This document shows positions 16,299 through 24,999 of a DNA stretch of 64,000 bases, piece after piece. The stretch spans positions 1 to 64,000 of the forward strand of contig NZ_VMNX01000012.1 of the NCBI RefSeq assembly GCF_009377235.1, read 5' to 3'. Source of the DNA: Streptomyces acidicola (lineage in GTDB: Bacteria > Actinomycetota > Actinomycetes > Streptomycetales > Streptomycetaceae). The notes below the pieces were generated by a model. The model saw only the letters and a list, made by a program, of their open reading frames with translations. It was not told the DNA's origin and did no database searches. Every line of letters starts with the position of its first letter. Positions within the stretch are counted from its first letter, which is position 1. A program made the translations under genes and the position numbers.

Positions 16299-17309
16299 TT
16301 ACGAGGCCAGCGTGCCCGGCCCGATCACATGGGCACCGAACCTGGCCCGCGCCTTGTCCGCGACCTCCTCGATGCGGCGGGCCTTCTCGTCCACCGGATC
16401 GAAGGTGAGCTGGTGGGTGGCCTGGTCGGCGGGGCTCAGCCCCTCGGCGCGGACGGCGATTCCACGGACGCGGGCGCGCTGGAGGCCGAGCGCCTCGTAC
16501 ATGCGGTACGCGGTGGCGGTGAGCTCCGGCGAGTGCGCGGTCGGCTCCTTGAGCTTGCGACTGCGGGTCGTCGAGATGGGGGTCCCCCCGCTTGAGCGAA
16601 GCCGAGAGTGGGGGAGGTCGGCGTACCGCACGGTGAGGGTGAGCGTGCGGCACACCTTCTCCAGGGCGCGCAGCCGGATGCCGAGCTCCTCGGTGGCGGA
16701 GAGCAGGGCGCGGCGGTGTTCGTCCGGGTCCAGCTCGTCGCGCTGGAAGGAGCGTTCGGCGACGAGAGAGCGCGAGACGGAGTTGGGGACGACCCGGCCG
16801 CGGTCGATGCCCTGCGCCTTCTCCCGCAGTTCGCGGCCGGTGCGGGCACTGGTGAGCCGTTGCAGGGTCGACAGGGGGGCGGCGGCGACCTTGCCGAGGG
16901 TGTCGAGGCCGTACTCGCACAGGGTGCGGGCGGTGGCGGCGCCGACTCCGGGGAGCGCGGCGACCGGCTGCCCGGCCAGGAACTCGGTGAGGGCGCCGGG
17001 TTCTTCGGGCACCACACGGATCAGCCCGGGGCGGGAGCCGTTCAGGGCCATCCTGGCGAACAGCGGGCCCGGCCCGGCTCCGATCGCGCAGTCGATCCCG
17101 TACCGGGCGAGGGAGCGCACCCGGATCATCGAGGCCAGTTCCAGGGCGTCCCGGCCGAAGTACCGCTCGGCACCGTGCAGGTCGACCAGGGCGCGGTCGG
17201 GTGGCAGCGCCTCGATGACGGGCGTGAACTCCTCCAGCAACCCGATGAGCCGGGGCAGAGCGGCCTCGTACGTCGGAGGCAGCTGGAACTGGACGCAGAG
17301 GATGGTCAT
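16299..17309 (-). CDS. imuB: ImuB-like Y-family polymerase with degenerate active site
   Basis: A 336-residue Y-family protein. FTPVIEALPPDRALVDLHGAERYFG aligns with the finger/palm region of DinB, and AALPGVGAATARTLCEYGLDTLGKV is the helix-hairpin-helix. The N-terminal D-x-D-x-F metal motif is replaced by ILCVQFQLPP, and the S-x-D-E motif reads PPDRAL, so at least two of the three catalytic acids are missing. That pattern is known for ImuB, an accessory subunit that recruits DnaE2 to the beta clamp. Its ATG overlaps the dnaE2 stop (ATGA), so it is the second gene of that operon. A palindromic repeat is inserted in frame. No imuA gene is adjacent. Confidence 0.75.
   Translation of the reverse strand: MTILCVQFQLPPTYEAALPRLIGLLEEFTPVIEALPPDRALVDLHGAERYFGRDALELASMIRVRSLARYGIDCAIGAGPGPLFARMALNGSRPGLIRVVPEEPGALTEFLAGQPVAALPGVGAATARTLCEYGLDTLGKVAAAPLSTLQRLTSARTGRELREKAQGIDRGRVVPNSVSRSLVAERSFQRDELDPDEHRRALLSATEELGIRLRALEKVCRTLTLTVRYADLPHSRLRSSGGTPISTTRSRKLKEPTAHSPELTATAYRMYEALGLQRARVRGIAVRAEGLSPADQATHQLTFDPVDEKARRIEEVADKARARFGAHVIGPGTLAS
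16576..16617. repeat. Palindromic repeat inside the ImuB-like gene
   Basis: A segment with GGGGGTCCCCCCGCTTGAGC at its left and GCCGAGAGTGGGGGAGG at its right, about 42 bp, flanked by CCCCC/GGGGG arms. On the coding strand it adds the residues LPHSRLRSSGGTPIS in frame. I recall this sequence as a dispersed Streptomyces repeat; I see only this copy in the window. Confidence 0.65.
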
Positions 17310-20300
17310 CCCGCACTCCCCGGGCTCTGGTGCCACAACTTCCGTCCGCTCGCGGGCCCTTCGCCCGCCGGGCGCAGATCCGCCCAGGGGTGCATCTCGT
17401 ACCCCGTGGACATCCGGATGCGCCGGCCGCCCGCCGGTTCCTCCCCGTCGGGGGAACCGTCGGGTCCCGCTGCTCCACCGGCCTCACCAGCCTCACCGGC
17501 CTGTGCCACCCCGCTCGGCCCGGCCAGCCGCAGCGCCACTCCGTCCAGGCCCTCCTCCCGCCGCAGCTCCACCAGTTCGGCGAGGTTCCAGGCGGCGGAG
17601 CCCACCACGCTGAGGCTGCGCGGCCCCCGCCGCTGCACCACCCCGCGCACCAGCAGCAGCCAGGAGTGGAAGACCGTGTGGGCGCAGGCGTCGTGGGAGT
17701 CGTCGAAGAAGGCGAGGTCGACCAGGCCGGTGCCGTCGTCGAGGGTGGTGAAGATGACCCGCTTGCCGGAGCGGATCGGCGGGGTCTGGGTGGCCGCCTT
17801 GGCGCCCGCGACCAGGACCGTCTCGCCATGCCGTGTCTCCCGCAGCCGCCGCGCGGACACCACGCCGAGCTCGGTCAGGAACTCCCGGTGGTCGTCCATC
17901 AGGTTGTGCGAGACGTCCATGGAGAGCACGCCCAGCTCGGCACTGAGCCGCTCCGCCGAGGACAGGTCGGGCAGCCCGGCGGAGGCGGTTCCCCTCCCGC
18001 CGGCGAGAGGAAGTTGCGCCCCGCCCACGCCACCCGCACCGCGTCCGCCCCGGGCGACCCGGTGCAGTTCGGTCAGGTGCAGTTGCAGGTCACGCCGGTT
18101 GGCGCCGAAGTCGTCCAGCGCGCCGACCTGGGCGAGCCGCTGGGCCAGCGGGCGGCTGGGCCGGGCCCGTTCCCAGAAGTCGAGCAGGGAGGCGTACGGC
18201 TGCCCGTCCGCGATCCGTGCCGCCTCGGCCTCGCTGATGCCGTACACGTCGGAGAGCGCCAGCCGCACACCCCAGATCCCCTTGCCCTCCCGGGGTCCCT
18301 CGGGTCCCCAAGTGCCCTTGCCCGCCCTGGATTCAGACACCAGTTCGATACGGTGGGCGACGCCCGACCGGTTCACGTCCAACGGGAGGATCGGCACCCC
18401 CTGCCGCCGTGCGTCCGCCAGCAGCAGCCTCTTCGGGTACATGCCGGGGTCGTGCGTGAGCAACCCCGCGTAGAACGCGGCCGGGTGATGGGCCTTCAGC
18501 CACGCCGACTGGTACGTCGGCACCGCGAAGGCGACCGCGTGCGCCTTGCAGAAGCCGTACGACCCGAACGCCTCGACGATCTCCCAGGTCCGCGCGACGG
18601 TCTCGGCGTCGTACCCCTTGGCGGCCGCGGCTTCCGCGAACCAGACCCGGATCCGCCCCTGCGACTCGGGGTCCGACAGCCCGCGCCGCACCTGGTCCGC
18701 CTCGTCCCGTCCGCAGCCGGTCATGATGTGCACGATGTCGATGATCTGCTCGTGGAAGACCACGACGCCGTACGTCTCCCTGAGCGGTTCCTCCAGGTCC
18801 GGGTGCGGGTAGCGGACCGGCGCCCGTCCGTGCCGGGCCGCGATGAACGGCCGCACCATGTCGGCGGCGACCGGACCGGGGCGGAACAGCGAGATGTCCA
18901 CCACCAGGTCGTGGAAGGTGGCCGGCTGGAGCCGCCCCACCAGGTCCCGCTGTCCCGGCGACTCGATCTGGAAGCAGCCCAGCGTCTCGGTGGAGCGGAT
19001 GAGCCGGTACGTCGCCGGGTCGCCCGCGTCGATGTCGACGTCGTCCAGATCGATCCGGGTGCCCGCCGCCCGCTCGGCCTCCGCCACCGCGTGCGCCATC
19101 GCGGACTGCATCCGCACACCCAGCACATCGAGCTTGAGCAGCCCGAGGTCCTCGACGTCGTCCTTGTCGAACTGCGACATGGGGAACCCCTCGCCACTGG
19201 TCGGCATCACCGGCGTACGGGCGAGGAGGGAGGCGTCGGAGAGCAGTACCCCGCACGGGTGCATGGCGACTCCGCGCGGGAGGGCGTCGAGTGCCTCGAC
19301 CAGCTCCCAGAACCGTCCGTACCTCGCCCCCTCCCGCTGGAACTCCTCTGCCAGCGCCTTGAGTTCGGGCAGTTCACCGAGGGCCGCCCGTGCGTCGCGT
19401 GCCCGGATGTGCGGGAAGGACTTGGCGATCCGGTCGGTGTCGGCCGGGTCCAGGGACAGGGCGGCGCCCACGTCGCGGATGGCGTGGCGTACGCGGTACG
19501 TCTCCGGCATCGCCACGGTCGCGACCCGTTCGGTGCCGAAGCGGTCGATGATCGCGCGGTAGACCTCCAGCCTGCGCGCGGACTCCACGTCGACGTCGAT
19601 GTCGGGCAGCGCGATCCGCCGCTTGGACAGGAAGCGCTCCATCAGCAGCCCGTGCTGGACGGGGTCGGCGTGTGCGATGCCCAGGAGGTGGTTGACGAGG
19701 GAGCCCGCCCCGGAGCCGCGCGCGGCGACCCGGATCCCCATCCTCCGTACGTCGTCCACGACCTGGGCGACCGTCAGGAAGTAGGAGGCGAAGCCGTGGT
19801 GGGCGATGACGTCGAGTTCCTGGTGCATCCGCTCCCAGTACTCACGCCGCCCGTCGTACCCGCGCAGCACCATCCCCGCCGCGGCCCGGGAGGCGAGGGT
19901 GCGCTGTGCGGTGCGACGGCCCGCGCCGACGAGATGGGCCTCGGGGAAGTGCACGCTGCCGATGCCGAGGTCGTCCTCCGGGTCGACCAGGCACTCGGCG
20001 GCGGTGGCCCGCGTCTGCTCCAGCAGCCGGTACGCGGTGTCACGGCGGTAGCCCGCGGCCTCGACGATCCGCTCGGCGGCGCCCAGCATGGCGGACGCGT
20101 CCTTGAGCCAGGCCTCTCCGGAGTCCAGCTCGCGGCGGGGGTCGATGGGAACGAGCCGGCGGGCTGCGTCCAGGACGTCGGCGACGGGGCCCATACCGGG
20201 GTCGGCGTACCGGACGGCGTTGCTGAGCACCGGGCGCACCCCCTGCTCGGCGGCGAAGCCGACGGTCCGGGCGGCCAGCCGCAGGGAGCCCGGGCCGGTG

Positions 20301-20944
20301 CCGTCGCGGCCGTGCCACACCGCTTCGAGGCGCAGGGCGTCGCCATGGATCTCCCGCCAGGGCGCGAGGAGCCGTGCGGCCCGGTCGGGGCGGCCGGCGG
20401 CGAGCGCGCGGCCCACGTCGGAGTCGGGGCCGAGCAGGACGGTCAGACCCTCGGCGGCGCACGCGGCCCAGGGCAGCAGCGGCCGGCCGCCGTTCTCTCC
20501 CGTGTGGTCGCCCGCATGCGCTGCCGAAACGATTCGGCAGAGCTCGGCCCAGCCTTTCGCGCCCTCCCGGGCGAGGAAGGTCACCCGAGACATCGACTCA
20601 TCGATGAAGGCACCACCACGGACGGGAGTCCGCCGCTTCCCGCGCGGGCCGACCCCCTCGACCGCACGCCCCGCCGCCGGCGGCTCCTCCACCGCCAGAT
20701 CCACCCCGAACAGCGGCCGGATCCCCGCCCCCGCGCAGGCCTTGGCGAAGCGCACCGCCCCCGCGAGGGTGTCCCGGTCGGTGAGCGCGAGGGCGTCCAT
20801 GCCCCGCTCGGAGGCGCGCTCGGCGAGCCGCTCCGGATGCGAGGCGCCGTACCGCAGGGAGAACCCGGACGCGGTGTGCAGATGCGCGAAACCCGGCACA
20901 CGCACCTCCGCACTCCAGGGGCCCCTGCGCGAGCCCTCGAACAT
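17306..20944 (-). CDS. dnaE2: Error-prone DNA polymerase III alpha subunit
   Basis: A 1212-residue C-family polymerase. The PHP domain is at the N terminus (FAHLHTASGFSLRYGASHPE; LALTDRDTLAG). The palm has GSGAGSLVNHLLGI and catalytic PDIDVD near residue 447, with the third Asp in LLKLDVLGV. The HhH and OB-fold regions follow (late TTLDDGTGLVDLAFF). Shorter length and the absence of an extended C-terminal tau-binding region point to DnaE2, the SOS translesion enzyme, rather than replicative DnaE1. A near-consensus LexA box lies 39-54 bases before the ATG. It shares a transcript with the ImuB-like gene. Confidence 0.92.
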   Translation of the reverse strand: MFEGSRRGPWSAEVRVPGFAHLHTASGFSLRYGASHPERLAERASERGMDALALTDRDTLAGAVRFAKACAGAGIRPLFGVDLAVEEPPAAGRAVEGVGPRGKRRTPVRGGAFIDESMSRVTFLAREGAKGWAELCRIVSAAHAGDHTGENGGRPLLPWAACAAEGLTVLLGPDSDVGRALAAGRPDRAARLLAPWREIHGDALRLEAVWHGRDGTGPGSLRLAARTVGFAAEQGVRPVLSNAVRYADPGMGPVADVLDAARRLVPIDPRRELDSGEAWLKDASAMLGAAERIVEAAGYRRDTAYRLLEQTRATAAECLVDPEDDLGIGSVHFPEAHLVGAGRRTAQRTLASRAAAGMVLRGYDGRREYWERMHQELDVIAHHGFASYFLTVAQVVDDVRRMGIRVAARGSGAGSLVNHLLGIAHADPVQHGLLMERFLSKRRIALPDIDVDVESARRLEVYRAIIDRFGTERVATVAMPETYRVRHAIRDVGAALSLDPADTDRIAKSFPHIRARDARAALGELPELKALAEEFQREGARYGRFWELVEALDALPRGVAMHPCGVLLSDASLLARTPVMPTSGEGFPMSQFDKDDVEDLGLLKLDVLGVRMQSAMAHAVAEAERAAGTRIDLDDVDIDAGDPATYRLIRSTETLGCFQIESPGQRDLVGRLQPATFHDLVVDISLFRPGPVAADMVRPFIAARHGRAPVRYPHPDLEEPLRETYGVVVFHEQIIDIVHIMTGCGRDEADQVRRGLSDPESQGRIRVWFAEAAAAKGYDAETVARTWEIVEAFGSYGFCKAHAVAFAVPTYQSAWLKAHHPAAFYAGLLTHDPGMYPKRLLLADARRQGVPILPLDVNRSGVAHRIELVSESRAGKGTWGPEGPREGKGIWGVRLALSDVYGISEAEAARIADGQPYASLLDFWERARPSRPLAQRLAQVGALDDFGANRRDLQLHLTELHRVARGGRGAGGVGGAQLPLAGGRGTASAGLPDLSSAERLSAELGVLSMDVSHNLMDDHREFLTELGVVSARRLRETRHGETVLVAGAKAATQTPPIRSGKRVIFTTLDDGTGLVDLAFFDDSHDACAHTVFHSWLLLVRGVVQRRGPRSLSVVGSAAWNLAELVELRREEGLDGVALRLAGPSGVAQAGEAGEAGGAAGPDGSPDGEEPAGGRRIRMSTGYEMHPWADLRPAGEGPASGRKLWHQSPGSAG

Positions 20945-20982
20945 CAGTTCCCAGCTTCCTCACCCTCACCATACCCCCAATC

Positions 20983-20998
20983 TCGAACTCATGTACGA
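20983..20998. promoter_or_regulatory. Candidate LexA (SOS) box of dnaE2
   Basis: TCGAACTCATGTACGA matches the actinobacterial SOS palindrome TCGAAC-N4-GTTCGA at all but one position (A for T). It lies 39 bases upstream of the dnaE2 ATG, where repression would block initiation. dnaE2/imuB operons are SOS-regulated in other actinobacteria. Confidence 0.65.
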
Positions 20999-21107
20999 CT
21001 CCCGCTCGAACCCACCCCACCTGCGGAAACACCGGTCGGACCGGTCCGTGGGGACATGACACGACGGGGGCGAAACGTCCCTCCCGACCCAGGACGCACC
21101 CCGGACG

Positions 21108-21148
21108 CACTCGGACCCGCAGGCACGGGAAGCCTGCGGGTCCGAGTG
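21108..21148 (-). terminator. Terminator after first S1 protease gene
   Basis: Perfect 17-bp inverted repeat (CACTCGGACCCGCAGGC and its complement) with a 7-base loop, 14 bases past the protease stop. It separates the protease gene from the dnaE2 promoter. Confidence 0.8.
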
Positions 21149-21161
21149 TGTGGGGGGTGTG

Positions 21162-22244
21162 TCAGCCGATCTCGGTACCGGTCGCGGAGAGCGCCTCCGT
21201 GACCGGCTGGAAGAACGTCTCGCCACCGGAGGTGCAGTCGCCGCTGCCGCCGGAGGTGAGGCCGATCGCGTCGCCGCCCGAGAAGAGCGAGCCGCCGCTG
21301 TCTCCGGGCTCGGCGCAGACGTCGGTCTGGATGAGACCGTTGACGATGTCGCCGCCGCCGTAGTTCACGGTGGCGTCCAGGCCGGTGACCGTGCCGTCGT
21401 GCACCTGGGTCGTCGAACCGCTGCGGGTGACCTCCATGCCGACGGTGGCCTCGGCCGCACCCGTGATCTCCTGGGCGGAGCCGTTGTAGAGGTTGACCTC
21501 GCTCGGGTGGTCGACGTCGGCCGTGTACTTGACCAGGCCGTAGTCGTTGTCGGGGAAGCTGGAGTCCTCGTTGGTGCCGATCTCGTTGCCGCTGGAGTCC
21601 GACCAGGTGGAGATGGACTCGGTGCAGTGGCCCGCGGTCAGGAAGAACGGTTCCCCGCCCTTGACCACGTTGAAGCCGAGGGAGCAGCGGCCGCCGCCCC
21701 CGGTGATGGCGTCGCCGCCCGCGATGAAGGGCTTGAACTCACCCTTCGTGCGCTTCAGTTCGGCCTTCGCACCGAGACCGTCGACCACCTCGGTGAGCTT
21801 GGCCCACTCGGCCTCGGAGACCGTGCGGTCCGCGGTGACGACGACCTTGTTGGTCCTCGGGTCGGTCGCCCACGAGGTGCCGGGGATGGTGGCGTCCTCC
21901 TTGAGCGTGGTACGGGCGCTGCTCAGTTCGGCGAGGGAGTTCTCGACGACGCGCGCCTTTGCTCCGGCCGACTCGACGGCCTGGGCCGCCGCCTCGTCGA
22001 GCACGTTCACCACGAGGTGCCTGGCCTTCGCGTCGTAATACGTTCCCGCCGCGTCACCACCGAGGTCCTCGCCGAGCATCGAGGCGAGGTTTCCGGCCGC
22101 CACGGCCGAGAGGATCTTGAGGTCGGGGGTCTTCGCGTTCTCGCTCGCGTTCGCAGTCTGGAAGGTGACACCCGCGGCCACCAGTGTGGCGATACCCGCT
22201 CCTGCCACGGCCGCGCGTCGCCTGGGTATGCGTCGGTGCTTCAA
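21162..22244 (-). CDS. Secreted S1 serine protease, streptogrisin/alpha-lytic type
   Basis: A 360-residue preproprotease. The signal peptide ([20 protein letters not shown]...TANA) is followed by an alpha-lytic-type pro region (about 40-175) with the [20 protein letters not shown] motif. The mature chymotrypsin-fold domain begins near [20 protein letters not shown]. The triad is visible: His in LTAGHC, Asp in DNDYGLVKY, Ser in [11 protein letters not shown] start at TTG 22244 because AGGAGG sits just upstream; the longer frame into the promoter region has no site. The final [20 protein letters not shown] is near-identical in the protease at 23738-24643, so the two are paralogues. Confidence 0.9.
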   Translation of the reverse strand: MKHRRIPRRRAAVAGAGIATLVAAGVTFQTANASENAKTPDLKILSAVAAGNLASMLGEDLGGDAAGTYYDAKARHLVVNVLDEAAAQAVESAGAKARVVENSLAELSSARTTLKEDATIPGTSWATDPRTNKVVVTADRTVSEAEWAKLTEVVDGLGAKAELKRTKGEFKPFIAGGDAITGGGGRCSLGFNVVKGGEPFFLTAGHCTESISTWSDSSGNEIGTNEDSSFPDNDYGLVKYTADVDHPSEVNLYNGSAQEITGAAEATVGMEVTRSGSTTQVHDGTVTGLDATVNYGGGDIVNGLIQTDVCAEPGDSGGSLFSGGDAIGLTSGGSGDCTSGGETFFQPVTEALSATGTEIG

Positions 22245-22527
22245 CTCACGTCCTCCTGTGGGGGGTCGGTTCCGGAGGTTGTGGGGACCGGAGGAACCGA
22301 AGGGTGGGCACGGATCTGCTGCCCGAAAAGGGCGCGTCCATGCCAACGGACGACGCCCACTATTCCGAGGCCCCCAGGGAGCACACAAGGCCGACTTCAG
22401 GACGCGCGCGCGTCAACCGGTGTACGCCCCTTACTGCTTGACGCGCGTAAACCTGCGGAGGCCACACCCGGTGGGTCCCCACTGCAAACACAACAACCGA
22501 GGGTTATCCCTGTGCGGTCGGCGGGGT

Positions 22528-23505
22528 CTAGTCCTGTCCGGATGTCGACCCATCGGGGTCCGGATTCAACCGGGGCTCAAGGGGCGGCAGTTGCTCCTGC
22601 ACCGGTTGCTCCCGAACTTGCGAACCTGCCTGTGGACCCGTCTGCTGACCCGCCTGCTGACCTGCCTGCGGACCCGTCTGCGAACTCACCTGCGGCATCT
22701 GCTGGGGCGCCTGCTGCACTGGGCGTTGCTGCGCCACCTCAGGCCCCTGCTGGGCCCGTTCCAGGAACCGCAGCAGCTCCACGGGGAAGGGCAGGACGAG
22801 CGTGGAGTTCTTCTCGGCCGCGACCGCCACCACGGTCTGGAGCAGCCGCAGCTGGAGCGCGGAGGGAGTGTCCTCCATCTGCTGGGCCGCCTCGGCGAGC
22901 TTCTTCGACGCCTGGAGCTCCGCGTCGGCGTTGATGACCCGGGCCCGCCGCTCGCGGTCGGCCTCGGCCTGCCGGGCCATGGAGCGCTTCATGGTCTCGG
23001 GCAGCGAGACGTCCTTGATCTCGACACGGTCGATGGTGACACCCCACTCGACGGCCGGGCTGTCGATCATCAGCTCCAGCCCCTGGTTGAGCTTCTCTCG
23101 ACTGGAGAGCAGATCGTCCAGCTCGCTCTTGCCGATGATGGACCGCAGCGAGGTCTGCGCCATCTGCGAGACGGCGAACCGGTAGTCCTCGACCCGGACG
23201 ATCGCCTCGGCCGGCGCGGTCACCTTGAAGTAGACGACGGCGTCCACCCGCACGGTCACGTTGTCCCGCGTGATCCCCTCCTGTGCGGGCACCGGCAGCG
23301 TCACGATCTGTATGTTGACCTTCTGCAGCCGGTCGACGAAGGGCACGATCATCGTGAACCCCGGCCCCCGCACATGCGACCGCAGCCGCCCGAGCCGGAA
23401 CACCACCCCCCGCTCGTACTGCTTCACCACCCGGGCCGCCGACATCACGTACACCGCGCCGACGGACGCGAGGGAGACTCCCGCGACGACCAGCTCCTCG
23501 ACCAT
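22528..23505 (-). CDS. Slipin / stomatin-like SPFH protein
   Basis: A 325-residue membrane-associated SPFH protein. Residues 5-25 are a hydrophobic anchor (VVAGVSLASVGAVYVMSAA). The SPFH domain follows (VVKQYERGVVFRLGRL, GPGFTMIVPFVDRLQKVNI, AQTSLRSIIGKSELDDLL, WGVTIDRVEIKDVSLPETM), then a coiled-coil-like AEADRERRARVINADAELQAS region. The last 80 residues are Gln/Pro/Gly repeats unusual for the family. Slipins scaffold membrane microdomains and often pair with an NfeD protease, but no NfeD gene is adjacent. It is flanked by two secreted S1 protease genes. Confidence 0.88.
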   Translation of the reverse strand: MVEELVVAGVSLASVGAVYVMSAARVVKQYERGVVFRLGRLRSHVRGPGFTMIVPFVDRLQKVNIQIVTLPVPAQEGITRDNVTVRVDAVVYFKVTAPAEAIVRVEDYRFAVSQMAQTSLRSIIGKSELDDLLSSREKLNQGLELMIDSPAVEWGVTIDRVEIKDVSLPETMKRSMARQAEADRERRARVINADAELQASKKLAEAAQQMEDTPSALQLRLLQTVVAVAAEKNSTLVLPFPVELLRFLERAQQGPEVAQQRPVQQAPQQMPQVSSQTGPQAGQQAGQQTGPQAGSQVREQPVQEQLPPLEPRLNPDPDGSTSGQD

Positions 23506-23639
23506 GTCGGCCCCCAGGGTCCGAAGTCGGAGTGTGAGTGCGGAGTACGTGCGTGCGCCGGAGTACCTGCGGGCGCTTCGGAGTACGGGCGCGCACTCCG
23601 CATGTCCTTCGACGGTAACTCCGTCACACGGACAAGCGG

Positions 23640-23673
23640 GAGCCCCCGCACGGCACTTGCCGTGCGGGGGCTC
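23640..23673 (-). terminator. Terminator after second S1 protease gene
   Basis: Perfect 15-bp stem (GAGCCCCCGCACGGC) with the 4-base loop ACTT, 65 bases past the protease stop and before the slipin gene. Confidence 0.8.
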
Positions 23674-23737
23674 GCCTGCTGCTGGCCGCAGGTTCTGCCG
23701 CGCGATAGCCGAAGCGTCCTCCGGCCGTGCGCACCGG

Positions 23738-24643
23738 TCAGAAGACGTTGACCCCGTAGGCGCTCAGGGCCTCGGTGACCGGCTGGAAGAACGTCGTGCC
23801 GCCGGAGGTGCAGTTGCCGCTGCCGCCGGAGGTCAGACCGTAGGCGGTGCCGTTGCTGCCGTAGAGCGGGCCGCCGGAGTCGCCGGGCTCGGCGCAGACC
23901 GTGGTCTGGATCATGCCGTAGACGATGTCACCGCCGCCGTAGTTCACGGTCGCGTTGAGGGCGGTGACGGACCCGGTGCGGGTGCCCGTCGTGGAACCGG
24001 TACGGATCACGCTGGTGCCCACGCTCGGGGTGGCCGCACGGGTGATGTCCACGTTGCCGGCGGTGCCGGACTTCGTGACGGACGTGTTGGTGTACCGGAC
24101 GATGCCGTAGTCGTTCGTCGGGAAGCTGGAACCCGAGGTGGTCCCGAGCGTCGTGGCGTGCCCCGAGTCCGACCACCAGGTGCCGGCGCCGTCGGTGCAG
24201 TGACCGGCGGTCAGGAAGTAGTCGGCTCCGCTGCTGTTCTTCACGTTGAAGCCGAGGGAGCAGCGCCAGCTACTCGCGTAGATGGCGTCGCCACCCTTGA
24301 TCAGCTTGTTCATCTTGCCCGGGGTCCGCTTGATCGTCAGAGCACCGGCGTTGCTGCCGGCCGCGTCCTTGATCTTCTTGATCTCGGCCTGGGAGACGGT
24401 GCTGTCGACCGTGACGAGGACCTTGTCGGTCTTCGGGTCGATCGCCCAGGCGGTGCCCGGCACATCGGCCTCAAGGATGGAAGAGCTGGCGCTCTTCAGC
24501 TGGGCGGTACTGAAGGTCTGCACGTCACTCGCTTGCGCGGTGGGGACCGTGACGGCGGCCGCGGCCACGAGTCCGGTCGTCACGGCGATCAGCCGAGTCC
24601 GTCTCGCAACGCCGCTACGGGGGGTGGTGCGCGTGATCCTCAC
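23738..24643 (-). CDS. Secreted S1 serine protease, streptogrisin A/B-like
   Basis: A 301-residue preproprotease with a signal peptide ([25 protein letters not shown]), a short pro region with [20 protein letters not shown], and a mature domain starting near [20 protein letters not shown]. The triad is His in LTAGHC, Asp in TNDYGIVRY, Ser in [10 protein letters not shown]. Length and the short pro region fit streptogrisin A/B broad-specificity extracellular proteases. The GTG at 24643 has AGGAGGG upstream (24653-24658), which decides the start. It is a paralogue of the protease at 21162, with the slipin gene between them. Confidence 0.92.
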   Translation of the reverse strand: MRITRTTPRSGVARRTRLIAVTTGLVAAAAVTVPTAQASDVQTFSTAQLKSASSSILEADVPGTAWAIDPKTDKVLVTVDSTVSQAEIKKIKDAAGSNAGALTIKRTPGKMNKLIKGGDAIYASSWRCSLGFNVKNSSGADYFLTAGHCTDGAGTWWSDSGHATTLGTTSGSSFPTNDYGIVRYTNTSVTKSGTAGNVDITRAATPSVGTSVIRTGSTTGTRTGSVTALNATVNYGGGDIVYGMIQTTVCAEPGDSGGPLYGSNGTAYGLTSGGSGNCTSGGTTFFQPVTEALSAYGVNVF

Positions 24644-24999
24644 AGTTCGTTCCCTCCTGAGGGAAGTCGGGGGCCCGCCGTGGGGTTTGGGGCCCGTGAG
24701 GCGCAAGTCAAGGAATGCGTCCGGATTCCGAACACGTCGTGCCCCTGACAAGGCGCTGAGGGGAGTATTCGGTCAGGCGGGCGAGTGACGCAAGAGGGCG
24801 TTCGGACGCATGAAAATCAACTGGCCCATTATCAGCGGCACTTGATCTCACAACAGGCCATGTGAGGATTCTGTGCAGGCCCTGAGTCGCGCCTGAGCGG
24901 CCCTCTGAGTGGACCAGTGTGTTTTCCTTTGTGGCGGTCGGAGCGGATTGCGCAACCGGCGTCTTACGCGGCGCGTTGGGCGAGTTGCCGGGGTGGGGA
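24644..24999. other. Intergenic region, protease promoter side
   Basis: 356 bases upstream of the protease gene and downstream of the FAD-binding protein gene. Apart from the ribosome binding site near 24655 and a somewhat AT-rich stretch around 24810-24860, which could hold the protease promoter, I see no gene or clear terminator. Confidence 0.4.

Noticed and set aside
17330-21202. Long plus-strand frame opposite dnaE2
   Set aside because: Composition and codon use are those of a shadow; the minus strand encodes a full DnaE2 with catalytic motifs.
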